Shown piece by piece: positions 25,873 to 34,110 of a stretch of DNA of 64,000 nucleotides (positions are counted from its first letter, which is position 1; the number at the start of each line of letters is the position of its first letter). The notes beneath the pieces were generated by a model. That model was given only the letters and a program-made list of their open reading frames with translations. It ran no database searches and was not told the origin of the DNA. The position numbers were made by a program, and so were the translations under genes. The stretch spans positions 671,501-735,500 of the forward strand of contig NZ_CP096670.1 in assembly GCF_023238625.1 (NCBI RefSeq), written 5' to 3'. This stretch comes from Agarivorans sp. TSD2052 (GTDB lineage Bacteria > Pseudomonadota > Gammaproteobacteria > Enterobacterales > Celerinatantimonadaceae).

Positions 25873-26607
25873 TCATTGGTTGATGCCACCTAAATAGCGC
25901 TGTTTAGTTTTCTCGACAAAACCTTCGTCGTGTAAGTGTTGAATGGTAAGAGCGAGAGCTTGCACTAATTCGGCGTCTGCTTTTTTAGATGCCGCTAAAA
26001 ACAACGAATTAGACTCAACTGCATTACCGATAATCAAAGATTTTTTGGGGAATTGCTGATTCCAATACCAAATAGATTCGGGAGTACCATTGAACCAAGC
26101 ATCAATTCTTCCTAGTTGGAGCATTTGTGCGGCAGCTGGCCCTATTTTTATTTCTACAATCTGACTTTTGGAAAAGCCTTTGCTACGTAGAATATTCGCT
26201 TGTGCAGAGCCTTGACCCACCCCTATTTTGGTTAACTGAGCATGGGCTTGTGGGTAGCTGTTAATGGCTAAATGGGTAGTTGCAAAACTACGTTCTAAGT
26301 CCATGATATAGGCAATCCAGGTAAAACTGGCCTCGCGACTTGGCAATAAGGCCAAGGGCATAATGAAGGTATTATCGCCTTGGCTGACGATTCGCTGGGC
26401 GCGCTTCCAAGGGAGTTCTTCAAGCTTCACTTGGTGCCCGAGGCGCTGAAATGCTTCAATGACAACATCACCCACGATTCCTGCTTTTTCAATGTTTAGC
26501 ATGGTTAAAGGCGGAGCATTGATACTGTAAACAGTATACGTGTTGGCGTTGCTAAAAAAGCTAATTAACCCCATTAAAAGCAAACCCAACGTCGATTTTC
26601 TTAGCAT
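25873..26607 (-). CDS. Periplasmic solute-binding protein (family 3-like)
   Basis: 244 residues. Signal peptide (MLRKSTLGLLLMGLISFFSNA), then a bilobed SBP_bac_3-like domain: PPLTMLNIEKAGIVGDVVIE, LPWKRAQRIVSQGDN, and the hinge return KIGPAAAQMLQLGRIDAWFNG. No ABC permease or histidine kinase is adjacent, so it is an orphan binding protein; many such marine proteins act as amino-acid sensors or have lost their partners. It lies 135 bp downstream of the retropepsin-like gene on the same strand. Ligand unknown. Confidence 0.85.
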   Translation of the reverse strand: MLRKSTLGLLLMGLISFFSNANTYTVYSINAPPLTMLNIEKAGIVGDVVIEAFQRLGHQVKLEELPWKRAQRIVSQGDNTFIMPLALLPSREASFTWIAYIMDLERSFATTHLAINSYPQAHAQLTKIGVGQGSAQANILRSKGFSKSQIVEIKIGPAAAQMLQLGRIDAWFNGTPESIWYWNQQFPKKSLIIGNAVESNSLFLAASKKADAELVQALALTIQHLHDEGFVEKTKQRYLGGINQ

Positions 26608-26742
26608 TAGCTTGAGTCTCTGCTGCGTTATTTAACACTTAGTAAAAATAGCCTAGGCTTTTAAAAACAGCGAGTTAAAATCAATATTTCGCTATTGCCT
26701 GCTCACCATATAAAACAAGGGTTTAAATGTGAGTTAGTAAGA

Positions 26743-28632
26743 TTAAGGTTTTGGGGTCAATATAAAGCGTTTATCACTACTAACAACGAAACCATGGCGT
26801 AAGTAATTTTTACCTAATATCATGCTGTAGCTGAAGTTTTCGCGGTTTTGCAAATTAACCTTTACTATTTCTGTTACCTCACCTAGCTTAACGGTCATTA
26901 AGACGACGGGGCGCGAATTAGCCTTTTCGCCAACTCGTGCTTTAATCACCATCTCATCGACCACTTCACGCGTGAATTGCTGCTTTAATCCTTCTGCGTT
27001 GCTGTAGGTGAATGTCACCATGGTGTTACCGTCTTGCTCGAAATATTGAAGGTTTTCGGCATGCATAGAGCTGACATCCGCACCAGTATCTAGTTTTACT
27101 GAAATGGCTAAATCTTCAACCTTAGCTTGTTCTACATAGCCAGCCTTTACGATATTCCGTTTGCTTAAAATGTGGCTAGTGCGGGTATTGATGAGTATTG
27201 AACCGGTAACAAATTTTTCGCCAATAGCTAGCATTTCAGGATCATCACTAGAAGCCTGCTCTAAGGCTATTTCAGTTTGGTGGTATTCTCCCGCATATTT
27301 AATCATCGGGCTGATCACTGGGCGGGTTACCTCGCCCACCACTATGTTTCGTTCAATGGCTTGCTCAAATAAGTAAACTTTACCTTGGCTATCTGTCGCC
27401 GAAAATGCGGCCAAAGTCTGTTTACTACTGCTTCTTTCAAGTGTTTTTAACGTTTTTACCCGCAGTAAAGAAGTGTTAACGGAAAAAGAAGGTTCAGCCG
27501 GTAGTTCCACATCATTGATTAATAGTGTTTCTTCAGGGGTTATCATTAACGGCGCTTGTTTCACCACATCCATGGCTGATTTTAAAGGCTGGTCTGTTAA
27601 GTACTCGGCGCTTAAATCAATAAGGAAATATTGGTTTAAGGCTTCTTTGCCTAAGCGTAATTGAGTACTACGCTGAGAACGATCTCGTAATACCACCTCT
27701 AGGTGTTTCAGTTCTTGGCCAAAACTAATAGGTATATTCACTAATGGGTGATGGTGTTCGCCAATTTTAAGCATGCGTAGTAGCGGTAAGCTATACATTT
27801 TGGTTTTTTGATTCTTACCTTCAGCTTCAAAGCTCACATGTTGCTTTTTATCATCTATTTTAATATTGCTCGCATGTAGGCTAGTTCGGCGATTTTTTAA
27901 GGACACGCTCACCGCCAATGGCAATTCATCTAAATAGGCTGTTTCTTTAGTGCCAATTATTCTGGCTAAGGGTTCTTGCTGTAAGTAATCGTAACTGGAA
28001 TCTACCCACGCTTGCTCGCGTAGAAAGGTTTTACCGATCAAAATAGGATAAGAAAAGGCGCTACGGTCGGTCAGGTTAACAGCTGTGTTTACCGTTATGT
28101 CACCAGCAGACAATGCTAGTTCTACCACTGGGCGGTAAAGGATGCCGTGATCCCCTCGACCTTGAATTCCACTTAATCGCGCTAAAGGTCGTTCAAGCGG
28201 GATAAGCTCTCCAGTACGGGGGTGAACTAAGTCAAACTTTACGGTGGCTTTGATGTTCCGCTCGGGAGTGTCGAAACTGCTTAACCACCATTCGCTTGCA
28301 GGGTCGCCAAAAGTGTTGGCTATCGCTTCTAGTAACTCTTCACCTTGCAACTGGGAAAACGTTGGATGTTCGCTGTGAATGCTAATGTTAATGGCATGAA
28401 TTGATGTGGTGTCTGCTCCGGTATCGATTTTAGCGGGCACGCCAACACCTTGTAGTTGTTCTACGCCTGAATAATAAATATTTTCAATTCGGCCCATGAC
28501 TAATTTACTGTCTAAGTGGTAATAGGCACCGTTTACATAGAAGGGGCTTTGCTGAAGAGATGTTGCCAAAACAGGAGTTTGGATTGCCAACAGTGAAAAT
28601 AGTATACACACAGAGCGAGAAATAAAATTCAT
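26743..28632 (-). CDS. Periplasmic multi-lobed retropepsin-like protein (RimK/LysX-type Zn-protease fold family)
   Basis: 629 residues with a signal peptide (cleavage near residue 23). Two canonical aspartic-protease motifs occur, KIDTGADTTSIHA (Asp70) and KLDTGADVSSMHA (Asp515), each opening a PF05618-type retropepsin-like domain that ends in an FSYPILIGKTFLR / FSYSMILGKNYLR strand-helix. Between them I find two degenerate copies: residues about 240-345 (VSLKNRRTSLHASNI ... LRLGKEALNQYFLID) and about 380-490 (FSVNTSLLRV ... LAIGEKFVTGSILIN), which keep the C-terminal signature but lack DTG. The outer lobes could pair into one active site as in pepsin. Substrate and partners unknown; the gene is divergent from a coiled-coil protein. 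Confidence 0.85.
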   Translation of the reverse strand: MNFISRSVCILFSLLAIQTPVLATSLQQSPFYVNGAYYHLDSKLVMGRIENIYYSGVEQLQGVGVPAKIDTGADTTSIHAINISIHSEHPTFSQLQGEELLEAIANTFGDPASEWWLSSFDTPERNIKATVKFDLVHPRTGELIPLERPLARLSGIQGRGDHGILYRPVVELALSAGDITVNTAVNLTDRSAFSYPILIGKTFLREQAWVDSSYDYLQQEPLARIIGTKETAYLDELPLAVSVSLKNRRTSLHASNIKIDDKKQHVSFEAEGKNQKTKMYSLPLLRMLKIGEHHHPLVNIPISFGQELKHLEVVLRDRSQRSTQLRLGKEALNQYFLIDLSAEYLTDQPLKSAMDVVKQAPLMITPEETLLINDVELPAEPSFSVNTSLLRVKTLKTLERSSSKQTLAAFSATDSQGKVYLFEQAIERNIVVGEVTRPVISPMIKYAGEYHQTEIALEQASSDDPEMLAIGEKFVTGSILINTRTSHILSKRNIVKAGYVEQAKVEDLAISVKLDTGADVSSMHAENLQYFEQDGNTMVTFTYSNAEGLKQQFTREVVDEMVIKARVGEKANSRPVVLMTVKLGEVTEIVKVNLQNRENFSYSMILGKNYLRHGFVVSSDKRFILTPKP

Positions 28633-29113
28633 CTTTAACCTTCAATTTAGACACGTACCCATTTGTTATAGCACTAAAATGTTGGCTATATCGAGCCAAG
28701 CGACTAATAAAGTTAACTATTAGCGAAAGAATAGCGCTTGATAAGAAGTGTAACCTTAATACTTTTGACAATCTGCTGATTTTGTCTCTGTCATAGATGG
28801 CTTATCGCCCTTGCTTACAGGCCAGTAATGTTGAACTTAGTTTTCAAAAAGATAGATATACTCTCAGTTAAACTGAGACTTAGGTAATGTCGTTACACCT
28901 GTTTAGTCACAATATGATGATTCTCTTAACTGTTTTAAATATTGCCGATTGATCCAGCAAATTAAGCATTGGTATAGTCGGACTAATGGATAGTTTTTTA
29001 GCTAGATATGTTAGTGCTCAAGCGAGATGTATGGGAGAGCTATACTTCTGCTGTGCTTGTATTGGGCGAGTAGTAAATAGACCATGGAATGATCGGTCTT
29101 TGGGACAAATACG
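28633..29113. other. 481-bp divergent intergenic region with a 17-bp palindrome
   Basis: It lies between the retropepsin-like gene (minus) and the coiled-coil gene (plus). It contains the odd palindrome TCTCAGTT-A-AACTGAGA at 28862-28878, a candidate operator. No open frame of note, no tRNA. Confidence 0.5.
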
Positions 29114-30976
29114 ATGGATGTTGAACAATTAGATACATTGGCCTGTCAGTTTATTCAGCAAGGAGCCAGCTTAGAAGAGCAGGCTTTTGCTGAGTACATA
29201 AAAGAACAAACTGGCGAGATTGTGCCAGCAGAGCAGCTCAATCAAGTTATTTGCAGTACTCAACAGCGCTTGGCAAAAATGTATGGGCAGCAACATGCTA
29301 TTGCTGAATTACCAAATGGTTTTGCTGAGTCTCTCAACCAATGGTTCGTGCAATTAAATCAATCCACTGAAGCTAGAGTGGAACGTTTAACCAAAGAGAA
29401 ACAAGAACTATGGGAAGAGGGGCGTTTGTCGCTGATCCACGATCATCAACATGCTCTTGCCGAGTCAGAGGCGCGTCACCATACGCTGCAAACGGAGTTA
29501 GTCGAACTTCAACAGCAATTGGATACCTCAACAGCTAACAATAGTGAACAACTCAAGCGATTAGATGAATCTAATCAACACTCAGTAGAGTTGCTGAATC
29601 AGCTTGAAACTGTTCGTATAGACCTTGAGCAAGCAAATGTAAATTCACAACAGCAACACCTTCAGCAGCAACAAATTGAAGCCGCTAATGCAGAGCTAAT
29701 ACAACAATTACAAGTTGCAGAGCAGGAGCTAGCTCAATATAAAGAGAGTGATGCGCTTGCAACGACAAGGCAATCTGAAACAGAACTTGCTTTACGCAAG
29801 CAGCTTGGTGAAATGAGTGAAGCCTTAGATCAAGAATTAGCCCATACTAAACAGTTGACCGAAGAACACTGTGATATTAGTGGCCGAGTGACCGAACTGG
29901 TTAAAGCTAATCAGTTTTTAGAGCAAGAAAATAAGCAATTACAAGAGGGAGACTCTGGTTTAACTCTCGAGCTAGCAGAGCTTAAGCAGAAAAATCAAGA
30001 GTTAGACCAGCAAGTGAAGCAAGCTAATGCCAATAACCAGCAATTGCATGAAAAATCAGAGCAGTTAAGCAAGTTAAATCAACAGTTGAGTGTGAGTTCT
30101 GAGCAGCAAACCCTAGAGGCAAGTCAGCAAACAGAAGAGTTAAGCCTACAATACCAGCAGTTGAAGCAAGAGAATACCCAACAAAAAGAGCAGCTTGAAC
30201 AATTTGAGCAACAGCTTACCCAGTTAAATACTGAGTTGGAAAATTCAGTCATTGACCAAGCGGATAAAGACGCAATATTGGACCGAGAGGTAGCACTAAG
30301 GGAGCAAGTAAGTACTTTAGAGCAACGATGCCTTAGTGATGCACAGAGCATTGAAGCCTTATATCAACAGCAGCAAGAACTAACCGACAGCATTGCCGAT
30401 TTAACCGGGAATAATCAGGCCTTAGAAACCTTAAATAACGGTGTTGAAGCCCAATTAGAACAAGTGCTACCAGAATTAGAGCAATACCAACAACGAGAAA
30501 TTCAATTAGAAAGTAGGATTGAAAAAATCGAGTCTAATTACTTAGAGGCAACCGCTGAATTGACTCAGGCTCGTAGTCAGTTAGCCGCAGCAAACTCGCA
30601 ATTACAATTGAATCATAGCTTGTCTGATGTTGACGGAAGATTATTAGATAAAGAACACCAAATTAATCAAATACAACAGCAACTAAAATCTTTAGAAATA
30701 AGCTTACGTAAAGAGCAAGATGGGCATATTTTGACTAAATTGGCGCTAAGTAAGCTTGACGAAGAGTTTCTTGATAGCAAGATCGATAATGGTTCATTGA
30801 AAGCTAGCCTTGATGAGCTCTCAGATAAGCTTAAGGCAAGTGAAACCTTTAATCGTCAGTTACAAAGACAAGTCAATGAAGCCAACCAGGATATTAGTAG
30901 TTTAAGCTTCGCAAATACCAAGTTGAGTAATCAATTGAGCAATGTAGAGTCACTAAAAGATAAAGATTTAGCGTAG
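29114..30976 (+). CDS. Long coiled-coil protein, unknown function
   Basis: 620 residues without signal peptide or membrane segment. Residues 1-90 are a small, apparently globular helical domain (FIQQGASLEEQAFAEYIKEQ); from about 90 to the end it is nearly continuous coiled coil, very rich in Gln, Glu and Leu. A globular N-terminus followed by a long coil resembles KfrA-type DNA-binding proteins, but I cannot see a clear helix-turn-helix, so this stays open. Alternatives are a cytoskeletal or polar scaffold protein. A strong terminator follows. It is alone on its strand. Confidence 0.7.
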   Translation: MDVEQLDTLACQFIQQGASLEEQAFAEYIKEQTGEIVPAEQLNQVICSTQQRLAKMYGQQHAIAELPNGFAESLNQWFVQLNQSTEARVERLTKEKQELWEEGRLSLIHDHQHALAESEARHHTLQTELVELQQQLDTSTANNSEQLKRLDESNQHSVELLNQLETVRIDLEQANVNSQQQHLQQQQIEAANAELIQQLQVAEQELAQYKESDALATTRQSETELALRKQLGEMSEALDQELAHTKQLTEEHCDISGRVTELVKANQFLEQENKQLQEGDSGLTLELAELKQKNQELDQQVKQANANNQQLHEKSEQLSKLNQQLSVSSEQQTLEASQQTEELSLQYQQLKQENTQQKEQLEQFEQQLTQLNTELENSVIDQADKDAILDREVALREQVSTLEQRCLSDAQSIEALYQQQQELTDSIADLTGNNQALETLNNGVEAQLEQVLPELEQYQQREIQLESRIEKIESNYLEATAELTQARSQLAAANSQLQLNHSLSDVDGRLLDKEHQINQIQQQLKSLEISLRKEQDGHILTKLALSKLDEEFLDSKIDNGSLKASLDELSDKLKASETFNRQLQRQVNEANQDISSLSFANTKLSNQLSNVESLKDKDLA

Positions 30977-31003
30977 TGCTGATTGCCCAGTAAAACTGCA
31001 GTG

Positions 31004-31030
31004 ACGCTCTCTTTGTTGAGAGCGTTTTTT
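31004..31030 (+). terminator. Rho-independent terminator after the coiled-coil gene
   Basis: ACGCTCTC (31004-31011), loop TTTGTT, GAGAGCGT (31018-31025), then TTTTT. Confidence 0.92.
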
Positions 31031-31304
31031 GGGACTGCAAATAAGTATCATCGACCTTTCTTTGTTCTCATTAGTTTCCAGATTCGCTTTGTGGCGGATT
31101 ATCTCTCTAATAAAATACCTGTTTTATTAATAGTGTTACCTAGCTTAAGCAATCAGAGTGTTTCGCTTATTGGTGGAGCGAGTATCTGCAAATATGTTAT
31201 TCGGACTCTCAACTTGCAGCAAGCATGGAATACTCAGGGGAGTAATGAGAGGAAGTGCCTTAGCTCTTAAGCGTAGAGGAGGGTTTTGAGAATGGGTGAA
31301 ACAA

Positions 31305-31338
31305 TAAAAAAGCCCATAATCATTGATTATAGGCTTTT
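31305..31338 (-). terminator. Rho-independent terminator after metK
   Basis: On the minus strand AGCCTATAATCA pairs with TGATTATGGGCT (one wobble), followed by TTTTTATTG. It lies 22 bp after the metK stop. Confidence 0.85.
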
Positions 31339-31359
31339 AGCTACTCATGCAAAAATGGT

Positions 31360-32511
31360 TTAAAGGCCAGCTTCACTTTTTAATAGCTCGGCTTTATCTG
31401 TTTGCTCCCAAGGAAACTCTTCGCGACCGAAGTGACCATAGGCAGCAGTTGCTTGGTAGATTGGGCGCTCTAAATCTAACATCTTCAGAATACCGTACGG
31501 GCGTAAATCGAAGTGTTTGCGTACCAATGCAATCAGTTTTTCTTCGCTGAGTTTACCCGTGCCAAAGGTTTCGATACTGATAGATGTTGGCTCGGCTACG
31601 CCAATAGCGTAAGACACTTGAATCTCACAACGTTCAGCTAAACCGGCTGCTACTATGTTTTTGGCAACGTAGCGTCCCGCGTATGCAGCACTGCGATCGA
31701 CTTTTGATGGATCTTTACCAGAGAAGGCTCCGCCGCCATGACGAGCCATGCCGCCGTAGGTGTCTACGATAATTTTACGACCGGTTAAACCACAGTCACC
31801 CATTGGCCCACCAATAACAAAACGACCGGTAGGATTAATGTGGAACTGAGTATTTTTATTTAGCCATTGCTCAGGCAGCACCGGCTTGATGATTTCTTCC
31901 ATGACTGCTTCACGTAAATCAGCGGTTGAAATACTGTCACAGTGTTGAGTCGATAATACTACTGCGTCTACACCGGTAATAATGCCGTTTTCGTAAGCGA
32001 AGGTAACTTGTGACTTAGCATCCGGGCGTAACCAATCTAAAGTACCATTTTTACGTACTTCGGCTTGGCGTTTAACCAATAAGTGAGAGTAAGTAATAGG
32101 CGCTGGCATTAATACATCGGTTTCGTTGGTTGCGTAACCAAACATTAAACCTTGGTCGCCTGCACCTTGTTCCTCTGGGCGAGAGCGGTCTACGCCTTGG
32201 TTAATGTCGGGGCTTTGCTTACCCACAACATTAAGCACTGCACAAGAGTCGGCATCAAAACCCATATCAGAATGGGTGTAACCAATTTCACGAACTGTTG
32301 AGCGAGTGATTTCTTCAATATCAACCCAAGCAGAAGTGGTGATTTCACCGCCAACCATAACCATGCCGGTTTTTACGTAGGTTTCACAGGCTACACGTGC
32401 CTTAGAGTCTTGCTTTAAAATTGCATCAAGTACTGCATCAGAAATTTGATCAGCAATTTTGTCTGGATGCCCTTCAGAAACTGATTCTGAAGTAAATAAA
32501 TGAGTAGCCAT
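31360..32511 (-). CDS. metK: S-adenosylmethionine synthetase
   Basis: 383 residues, the usual length. The ATP-binding [12 protein letters not shown], the N-terminal [16 protein letters not shown] and the P-loop-like [19 protein letters not shown] are intact. Makes SAM from methionine and ATP in the cytosol. Four tandem 8-bp MetJ-box-like sequences lie 26 bp upstream, so repression by MetJ with SAM is likely, as in E. coli. Monocistronic with its own terminator. Confidence 0.98.
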   Translation of the reverse strand: MATHLFTSESVSEGHPDKIADQISDAVLDAILKQDSKARVACETYVKTGMVMVGGEITTSAWVDIEEITRSTVREIGYTHSDMGFDADSCAVLNVVGKQSPDINQGVDRSRPEEQGAGDQGLMFGYATNETDVLMPAPITYSHLLVKRQAEVRKNGTLDWLRPDAKSQVTFAYENGIITGVDAVVLSTQHCDSISTADLREAVMEEIIKPVLPEQWLNKNTQFHINPTGRFVIGGPMGDCGLTGRKIIVDTYGGMARHGGGAFSGKDPSKVDRSAAYAGRYVAKNIVAAGLAERCEIQVSYAIGVAEPTSISIETFGTGKLSEEKLIALVRKHFDLRPYGILKMLDLERPIYQATAAYGHFGREEFPWEQTDKAELLKSEAGL

Positions 32512-32536
32512 GCTTAAATCTCGTAAAATGAATTTT

Positions 32537-32568
32537 ATACGTATGGATGTTTTACCATCTGGACGTCT
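32537..32568 (-). promoter_or_regulatory. Tandem MetJ operator (met boxes) upstream of metK
   Basis: Four contiguous 8-mers, ATACGTAT, GGATGTTT, TACCATCT and GGACGTCT, match the met box AGACGTCT at 6, 5, 4 and 7 of 8 positions. A tandem array of this kind just upstream of metK is the known arrangement for MetJ. Confidence 0.75.
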
Positions 32569-32631
32569 ATTCTAATTTAGGCAAACTACTTTTACTAGGT
32601 CTTATTAATGAAAATAATTCACCTTCAGTAA

Positions 32632-33903
32632 TTAGTTGTGTTGATGACTCGCTGGTTCAAGGGTTTTGTTTTCTTCTTTGGCGATAACAGGGCTATTAAT
32701 CAAACGTATTTGAGCATTAAGGAGCTGTTGTTCGATCAGGCTTGGAGAGCGAAAAATGTACTTCGCAATGGCGCTAGCGCAAAGGCATGCCACCATGGCT
32801 GGCAGCACTATTTCCAGCTGCATAGTTTGTTCGCTTATTAGTAAAAAGGCTGCCCAAGGGGTTCGAAAAACAGCCCCAAACATCGCCCCCATACCGACAA
32901 TGACTAACATCAAATTAGGGGAGTTAGGGATCACTTCCCCAACGATACTGCCTACTATACCCCCTATAACCAGCATGGGACCAAGGCTTCCACCGGGTAA
33001 GGCAAAAGCGAGTGCGACGGTGGTTAGAACGATTCGAGCGAGCAACCACAAAGATTGCTGCTCAAGATCTAACTCCCAATAGAGTAGGCCATTAGGAGTA
33101 ATTGGGTCTAAACCTAACCATTGCGGGTTTAGCATGCCGGCAAACGCGGTAACCGTGGCGGCTATCGTTATGGCATAGCTACGTTTGAGTTTAGGCATTG
33201 AACGAATCGCGTGTACTAGTAAGGTGGCAAATAAACCACATAACAGCCCTAGCAAGGCAAATAGCGGCAATGATTCAAATGCTAATTGCTGTGGTGGAAG
33301 CGCTATACTCAATACGCTTCCGCCGTGTAACTGGGATATTGCGCTGGCGGTATATGCGACCAGGGCAATCGTCATAATTGACCGCCAGTTAAAGCGCCGC
33401 ATGATTAACTCATAAGCGATAACGGTGCCTGCTAATGGTGCACTAAATAACGCGGCGACAGCTGCTGCGGTGCCACACGCTACGCTTAATCTTACTTGTC
33501 CTGGGGTTAGACGGGCTGCATGTGAAAGATTACTCGCTACAACAGCGGTCAGATAACAAGCGGGTCCAACAACACCAACGGCATACCCTCCCCAAGTGAG
33601 TATTAAACCGACGGCAAATTGATAAAGCAAATTCCCCCAAAAGAGCCTTCCTTCATCAAAATGATAAGCTTTTACCACAAAAATTAAGCCGACTTGTTTG
33701 TAGGGGCTGAGTATCGCTTCAAACACTAAAATGCTCACAGCCGCCACAATGGGGAACATAAAGGGACTGATTTGTATGTTGAGTAGGTGATTGATATCGA
33801 GGTGAGCAAGGTCACTAAATAATAAGGTCAGCGCACTAGAGAAGAGTCCAATCAATAGGTAGACAAATAAACTACGACTACGGAAAGAAAAATCTAAGGT
33901 CAT
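32632..33903 (-). CDS. Divergent ClC-family chloride channel/transporter
   Basis: 423 residues, about 10 or more membrane helices. It keeps the ClC GxxxP-type segments GVVGPACYLTAVVASNLS and GGSLGPMLVIGGIVGSIVGE. The first corresponds to GREGP of E. coli ClcA, but the gating glutamate is replaced (GVVGP), and the N-terminal GSGIP filter motif is not recognisable (SPYKQVGLIFV). It may therefore be a passive channel or use another anion. Divergent from tkt; no partner gene. Confidence 0.85.
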   Translation of the reverse strand: MTLDFSFRSRSLFVYLLIGLFSSALTLLFSDLAHLDINHLLNIQISPFMFPIVAAVSILVFEAILSPYKQVGLIFVVKAYHFDEGRLFWGNLLYQFAVGLILTWGGYAVGVVGPACYLTAVVASNLSHAARLTPGQVRLSVACGTAAAVAALFSAPLAGTVIAYELIMRRFNWRSIMTIALVAYTASAISQLHGGSVLSIALPPQQLAFESLPLFALLGLLCGLFATLLVHAIRSMPKLKRSYAITIAATVTAFAGMLNPQWLGLDPITPNGLLYWELDLEQQSLWLLARIVLTTVALAFALPGGSLGPMLVIGGIVGSIVGEVIPNSPNLMLVIVGMGAMFGAVFRTPWAAFLLISEQTMQLEIVLPAMVACLCASAIAKYIFRSPSLIEQQLLNAQIRLINSPVIAKEENKTLEPASHQHN

Positions 33904-34110
33904 TTATTTGCTTTCCTTTATTAATACCTATCCTGTATCAGTACTTTATCATGAACAAAGCAATAAAAAATATGCGCTAAAATTGGCACTAACAACAATT
34001 TTTATAATAAATAGACAGATTCTTTTTAGATAAATATTGAGTAAGCTCGTTGACTTTGTGACAATACGCGCCTCTCGATACCCTAAAGCCTAAAATTTCA
34101 GGAGCAATTC

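Larger units (their letters stand above)
30977..31359. other. Intergenic region between convergent genes
   Basis: It holds the terminator of the coiled-coil gene and the terminator of metK. The approximately 270 bp between them show no convincing gene. Confidence 0.5.

Noticed and set aside
25831-25886. Long imperfect hairpin between the antiporter and the solute-binding protein genes
   Set aside because: Needs a 28-nt loop and several G-U pairs and overlaps the end of a coding region; not convincing as a terminator.
30983-31270. 95-codon plus-strand frame after the coiled-coil gene
   Set aside because: It begins at a TTG without ribosome binding site and runs through the terminator of the previous gene; composition is not coding-like.
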